DNA of 64,000 nucleotides from Streptomyces seoulensis (lineage in GTDB: Bacteria > Actinomycetota > Actinomycetes > Streptomycetales > Streptomycetaceae), in the NCBI RefSeq assembly GCF_004328625.1, contig NZ_CP032229.1:1922001-1986000 (forward strand), written 5' to 3'. Under the pieces are notes generated by a model. It ran no database searches, had not been told where the DNA came from, and worked only from the letters and a program-made list of their open reading frames with translations. Within the stretch, counting starts at the first letter, position 1. Every line of letters starts with the position of its first letter. Shown in pieces: positions 60,312 to 64,000 of the stretch. The translations under genes and the position numbers were made by a program.

Positions 60312-61988
60312 TCAGGAGGCGGCGGGCCGGTAGTCCTGGCCGAGGACGACGAGGACGTCGGCGCCGGAGGAGACCGCGCCCTTGCTCACGGCCGCGGCGC
60401 TCAGGCCCAGGGTCTTGGCGACCTCGGTGGCGTTCTGCTTGTCGGCGGGGTCGGAGTAGACCACCTTGGAGGCGGCCTGGGCGCCGGAGGCGGTGCCGCC
60501 CTCGATGAAGCCGAAGCCGCCGCCGAGCAGGGTCACACGGGCCTTCTCGGTGTCGTCCTTGGCGCCGGTGGCGTTCTGCACGGCGACCCGGACGGCGGAG
60601 CCGGCGTCGGGGCTCTTGGCGGTGCCGCCCAGGATGTTCTTGACCACGCTGTCGCTGGTCCCGGCACTCAGCGTGCCGTCGCTCTGCACCGGCAGCGGAA
60701 CGGTCTGGTACTTGCCGTCCTTGGCGAGGTCGGCCAGCTTGGCGAGGAAGGTGCCCAGGTCCTTGTCGGTGAGCGGCGGGTCGAGGATCTGCGCGAGGGT
60801 CTGCACGGTGGTCGTCGCGGCCGACGGGTCGGACGACAGCTTGCGCAGCGCGCCCTGCATGACCTCACCGAACCGCTTGAGCTGGGCGTTCTCGGTCTCG
60901 CCCGGCCCTCGGTAGGTGGCGTAGGCGACGGCCATCTTGCCGCTGAGGGTCTGCGCGCTGCCCCGGTGCACCAGCGGGGCGGCGCCCTTCTTCTTGGCGT
61001 CCGGGTCGGGCACGTCGGTGTCGGTGTCGATCTCGATGTTGCCGACCAGCTCCACGAGGTTCTGGAGGTAGGGCGTGTCCAGCCGCCAGGTGCCCTGGAT
61101 GTCGGTGCCGAGGACGGTGTCGAGCTGGTCGCGGGTACCGGAGGAGCCGTCGTCGTCCACCGACTTGGCGAGCGTGGTGGTGGTGCCCGAATCGTCGGTC
61201 AGGGCGAGGGAGTTGGGGAGCAGGACGGTGGTGCCGCGCCGGGTGGTGGTGTTGTCGACGAGCAGCACGGTGGAGGTGCCGCGCCTGCCGGTGTCGTGCA
61301 GGTGGACCACGATCACGTCGCGCTTCTGGGCGCCGGCGGCGACGGTGGTGCCGGTCGCGGTGCCGGGTGAGGAGACGCCGGGCAGCTTCCCGTCGTACCA
61401 GAGGTAGCCGACGCCGCCCGCGACGACCAGGGTGAGGACCACGCCGAGGGCGATGATCCGGCCGCGCGCGCGGCGGCGGGCCTCCTCGCGGCGCTCGGTG
61501 CGGTTCTCGGTGAACTTCAGCCAGTCGATGACGTCCTCGGAGTCGCCGTCCGGCTCCTCGACGAACGCGAACTCCCCGTCCTCGCCCGCCTGCCGGCCCT
61601 CGCCCGTCTGCAGGCTCCCGGCCGGAGGCACCTCGGTCCTGGCGTCGTCGTCGGGCTGGGTCTGCTGCGGGATGTACGCCGTCTGCTCGGTGACCCTCGG
61701 CTGCTGTGCGCCGGTCCCGTACGGGTCGTAGGGGGCCTGCTGGGTGCCGTATGGGTCGTAGCCGGGCGGTATGGGCTGCTGCTGCCCGGTGTCGTAACCG
61801 CCCTGGGCGTAGCCCTGTTGCTGCCCGTAGGGGTCGTAGGTCTGCTGCTGCGGCTGCTGTCGCGGCTGTTGTCCGTGGGACGGGACCTGCTGGTACACGG
61901 GGCGGCCGTAGTCGTCGTAGCCGACGATCTCGTACTGGTCCCCTCCGTAACCGTCGTCGCCGTACCCAGCCTCGTATCGGTCGTTCAC
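60312..61988 (-). CDS. LCP-like protein with LytR C-terminal domain
   Basis: 558 residues. Q/Y/P-rich cytoplasmic N-terminus (about 1-165), one membrane span IIALGVVLTLVVAGGVGYLWY near 175-196, an LCP-like domain (about 210-400) and LytR_C (about 455-555). LCP enzymes attach polymers to peptidoglycan. Here the usual PRD arginine motif is replaced (LLPNSLALT), so transferase activity is doubtful. Confidence 0.82.
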   Translation of the reverse strand: MNDRYEAGYGDDGYGGDQYEIVGYDDYGRPVYQQVPSHGQQPRQQPQQQTYDPYGQQQGYAQGGYDTGQQQPIPPGYDPYGTQQAPYDPYGTGAQQPRVTEQTAYIPQQTQPDDDARTEVPPAGSLQTGEGRQAGEDGEFAFVEEPDGDSEDVIDWLKFTENRTERREEARRRARGRIIALGVVLTLVVAGGVGYLWYDGKLPGVSSPGTATGTTVAAGAQKRDVIVVHLHDTGRRGTSTVLLVDNTTTRRGTTVLLPNSLALTDDSGTTTTLAKSVDDDGSSGTRDQLDTVLGTDIQGTWRLDTPYLQNLVELVGNIEIDTDTDVPDPDAKKKGAAPLVHRGSAQTLSGKMAVAYATYRGPGETENAQLKRFGEVMQGALRKLSSDPSAATTTVQTLAQILDPPLTDKDLGTFLAKLADLAKDGKYQTVPLPVQSDGTLSAGTSDSVVKNILGGTAKSPDAGSAVRVAVQNATGAKDDTEKARVTLLGGGFGFIEGGTASGAQAASKVVYSDPADKQNATEVAKTLGLSAAAVSKGAVSSGADVLVVLGQDYRPAAS

Positions 61989-62004
61989 CGGTGCCCCTCT
62001 CGGC

Positions 62005-62682
62005 TCACTCGCCGCGGTACAGCTCGCGCTTGTCGATGTAGCGGACGACCCCGTCCGGGACCATGTACCAGATGGGGTCCCCCTTGGCGACTCTCGCCCG
62101 GCACTCGGTGGAGGAGATGGCCAGCGCGGGCACCTCGACCAGGGAGACCCCGCCCGCGGGCAGGCCGGCGTCGGTCAGCTGGTGGCCGGGGCGGGTGACG
62201 CCGACGAAGTGGGCCAGGGAGAAGAGTTCCTCGGAGTCGCGCCAGGTGAGCAGCTGGGCGAGGGCGTCGGCGCCGGTGATGAAGAACAGGTCGGTGTCGG
62301 GGTTGAGGGCGCGCAGGTCGCGCAGGGTGTCCACGGTGTAGGTGGGGCCGCCGCGGTCGATGTCGATGCGGCTGACCGAGAACTGCGGGTTCTCCGCGGT
62401 GGCGATGACCGTCATCAGATAGCGGTCCTCGGCCGGGGAGACGGCCCGGTGCGACTTCTGCCAGGGCTGGCCGGTGGGCACGAACACCACCTCGTCCAGC
62501 CGGAACCGGGCGGCGACCTCACTGGCCGCCACGAGGTGCCCGTGGTGGATCGGGTCGAAGGTGCCGCCCATGACGCCGAGCCTGCGCCGGCCCGTGCGGG
62601 CGGGGCCGTGGTCCGCCGTGTTCCGTGGCGGGTCGTCAGCGGTGCCCTCCGCCGGACCGGTAGGCATGTCCTGCTCTCCCAT
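62005..62682 (-). CDS. nadD: Nicotinate-nucleotide adenylyltransferase
   Basis: 225 residues. [11 protein letters not shown] (39-49) is the nucleotidyltransferase signature and ISST near 190 contributes to ATP binding. Makes NaAD in NAD synthesis. The N-terminal 33 residues are a non-conserved extension; a later start is possible, but no other ATG is suitable. Confidence 0.95.
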   Translation of the reverse strand: MGEQDMPTGPAEGTADDPPRNTADHGPARTGRRRLGVMGGTFDPIHHGHLVAASEVAARFRLDEVVFVPTGQPWQKSHRAVSPAEDRYLMTVIATAENPQFSVSRIDIDRGGPTYTVDTLRDLRALNPDTDLFFITGADALAQLLTWRDSEELFSLAHFVGVTRPGHQLTDAGLPAGGVSLVEVPALAISSTECRARVAKGDPIWYMVPDGVVRYIDKRELYRGE

Positions 62683-62737
62683 GCGTGCAGACCCTACCGG
62701 CCCGGCCTGCGGCTTCTCGCCGGGGACCGGCCGGGCG

Positions 62738-62902
62738 TCAGCGGTCGCGGTTGAAGCGGGTGGTGATCCACAGCAGGAGCAGCAGGATGAACAGGGCGCC
62801 GCCGCCGGTGATCGCGGGGTTCAGGCTGTCGTGGTTGCCGCCGTGCTCTGCGCCCTCGGCGGCGAGAGTGACCAACTGGGCAGCGGTGCTGTGGAGGCTC
62901 AT
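62738..62902 (-). CDS. 54-aa single-span membrane protein
   Basis: Begins [22 protein letters not shown] and ends ITTRFNRDR. One hydrophobic span ([11 protein letters not shown], residues 36-46) with positive charges after it. No obvious Shine-Dalgarno. Not recognised as a named family. Confidence 0.7.
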   Translation of the reverse strand: MSLHSTAAQLVTLAAEGAEHGGNHDSLNPAITGGGALFILLLLLWITTRFNRDR

Positions 62903-63021
62903 CTTCGGCGTGACCTATCGCGTGTGGGCGGGATAAAGACGTCTGCCCATCGTAAGCGGGCACCCCCTCGGCGATCACGTCGACTCCGGCAAAGGCGCCG
63001 GGCGGGAACCCCGGGGAGGTG

Positions 63022-63186
63022 TCAGTCGTCCTTCTGCTTGTAGCCGCGCAGCAGGAACCAGCCGGTCAGCGCGCAGCCCACGACCATCACGATCAGCACG
63101 ATCCGGAGCAGGTTGCCCGGCCCCTGCTGCTGGACGGCGCTCGACGCGGCCTCGGTCAGCCAGGCGGCTGCGGGGTGGTGCTCCAT
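63022..63186 (-). CDS. 54-aa single-span membrane protein
   Basis: Begins MEHHPAAAWLTEAASSAVQQ and ends RGYKQKDD. One span (IVLIVMVVGCALTGWFLL, residues 29-46). AAGGAG lies 7 bases upstream of the ATG, a strong ribosome site. The length and topology match the neighbouring 54-aa protein, though sequence identity is low. Confidence 0.75.
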   Translation of the reverse strand: MEHHPAAAWLTEAASSAVQQQGPGNLLRIVLIVMVVGCALTGWFLLRGYKQKDD

Positions 63187-63286
63187 GACATGACTCCTTA
63201 GGGGTGCTGCCCGTCCACGGTATATCCGCCTAGGCTGGGCCCGGTCCGGGGGGCGCAGCGGGTTTCCGAGACGCAGGGGGAACGAC

Positions 63287-64000
63287 ATGTCCGACGACCG
63301 CCACGAGCAGGCCGGCCAGGAGCGGGTGCCCGGCAGGCACCGCAGCCGCTTCCCGGGGATCTCCTCGCGCGCGTACGAGCATCCGGCGGACCGCTCCGCC
63401 CTGGTGGCGCTGCGCAAACTGACCGGATTCGACACGGTGTTCAAGGCGCTGAGCGGGCTGCTGCCCGAGCGGTCCCTGAAGCTGCTGTTCCTGTCCGACT
63501 CGGTGCGGGTCTCCGACCGCCAGTTCGCGCATCTGAACGACATGCTCCGGGACGCCTGCTACATCCTGGACCTGGAGAAGGTCCCGGCGATGTACGTCAC
63601 GCAGGACCCGAAGCCGAACGCGATGTGCATCGGCCTGGACGAGCCGGTGATCGTGGTGACCACCGGTCTGGTGGAGCTGCTGGACGAGGAGGAGATGCGG
63701 GCGGTCGTCGGCCACGAGGTGGGCCACGCGCTGTCCGGCCACTCCGTGTACCGCACGGTGCTGCTGTTCCTGACCTCGCTGGCGCTGAAGGTGGCGTGGA
63801 TTCCGCTGGGCAATGTGGCGGTCATGGCGATCGTGACGGCGCTGCGGGAGTGGTTCCGCAAGTCCGAGCTGTCGGCCGACCGGGCCGGGCTGCTGGTGGG
63901 CCAGGACCTGCGGGCGTCGATGCGCGGCCTGATGAAGATCGCGGGCGGCAACCATCTGCACGAGATGAACGTGGACGCGTTCCTGGAGCAGGCCGAGGAG
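63287..64000 (+). CDS. M48 family metallopeptidase (3' end outside window)
   Basis: 238 codons visible and open to the right edge. HEVGH (143-147) zinc motif, E194 in SELSADRAG as the third ligand, and hydrophobic stretches at about 155-190. Membrane-bound HtpX/Ste24-like quality-control protease. ATG at 63287 with GGGGGA upstream; a -10-like TAGGCT lies near 63230. Divergent from the 54-aa protein gene. Confidence 0.9.
   Translation, partial: MSDDRHEQAGQERVPGRHRSRFPGISSRAYEHPADRSALVALRKLTGFDTVFKALSGLLPERSLKLLFLSDSVRVSDRQFAHLNDMLRDACYILDLEKVPAMYVTQDPKPNAMCIGLDEPVIVVTTGLVELLDEEEMRAVVGHEVGHALSGHSVYRTVLLFLTSLALKVAWIPLGNVAVMAIVTALREWFRKSELSADRAGLLVGQDLRASMRGLMKIAGGNHLHEMNVDAFLEQAEE

Overview
The window is a stretch of Streptomyces-type chromosome. 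The supporting signs are very high GC with third-position GC bias in every gene, many GTG starts, 4-base ATGA/GTGA overlaps, and a gene order typical of the core of the linear Streptomyces chromosome (leuA, phoH-ybeY-corC, era, hrcA-dnaJ, hemW, lepA, rpsT, holA, comEC-comEA, leuS, rsfS, nadD). I see no phage, transposase, integrase, CRISPR array or biosynthetic gene cluster. Most genes lie on the minus strand.

Layout. 1-3,200: a DUF3052 fragment, a TerB-like protein and leuA with a leucine-rich leader peptide. 3,250-6,050 (+): an M4 metalloprotease, its small emfourin-type inhibitor and a GH1 glycosidase. 6,060-14,920: the maturation/GTPase block phoH-ybeY-corC-mmcQ ... CDA-like-era, interrupted by an HTH regulator/DHA2 efflux pair and by amt-PII, whose upstream region carries a four-site GlnR-like array. 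15,480-19,030: a sugar kinase, a glucarate-dehydratase-like enzyme and KdgD (predicted glucarate catabolism). Then come an unusual tRNA-Gly(UCC), an MFS transporter, an adenine/adenosine deaminase, RNase Z, a HIT protein and tricorn protease.

26,500-33,900: a lipoprotein, a VOC protein, rsmE, a nitronate monooxygenase, dnaJ and hrcA (CIRCE operator), an MBL protein, DUF3097 and Uma2. 33,980-46,360: hemW, an HATPase-GAF-SpoIIE signalling protein, an acyl-CoA synthetase, lepA / rpsT, holA, a YceI fusion, arylamine N-acetyltransferase and an FAD monooxygenase behind three 11-bp-phased direct repeats. 46,530-55,000: comEC, comEA, degV, a membrane-anchored hypothetical protein and leuS with its own leader peptide and terminator (attenuator). 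55,250-58,070 (+): a four-histidine membrane haem-type protein overlapping a NuoF-ferredoxin chimera. 58,100-64,000: two identical tRNA-Ala(GGC) genes, a zinc-ribbon protein, a histidine phosphatase, rsfS, a degenerate LCP-LytR_C protein, nadD, two 54-residue single-span membrane proteins and the start of an M48 protease.

Functional links. Two leucine-related genes (leuA, leuS) each carry a leucine-codon leader peptide. hrcA-dnaJ, rsmE, ybeY, era, rsfS and lepA form a translation/ribosome-quality theme. Candidates for less-described biology are the haem protein/NuoF-ferredoxin pair, the Cys/His-free cytidine-deaminase-like protein, the atypical tRNA-Gly, the M4 protease-emfourin pair and the phased repeats before the FAD monooxygenase. 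All functional calls are from reading the sequence; no database search was run.
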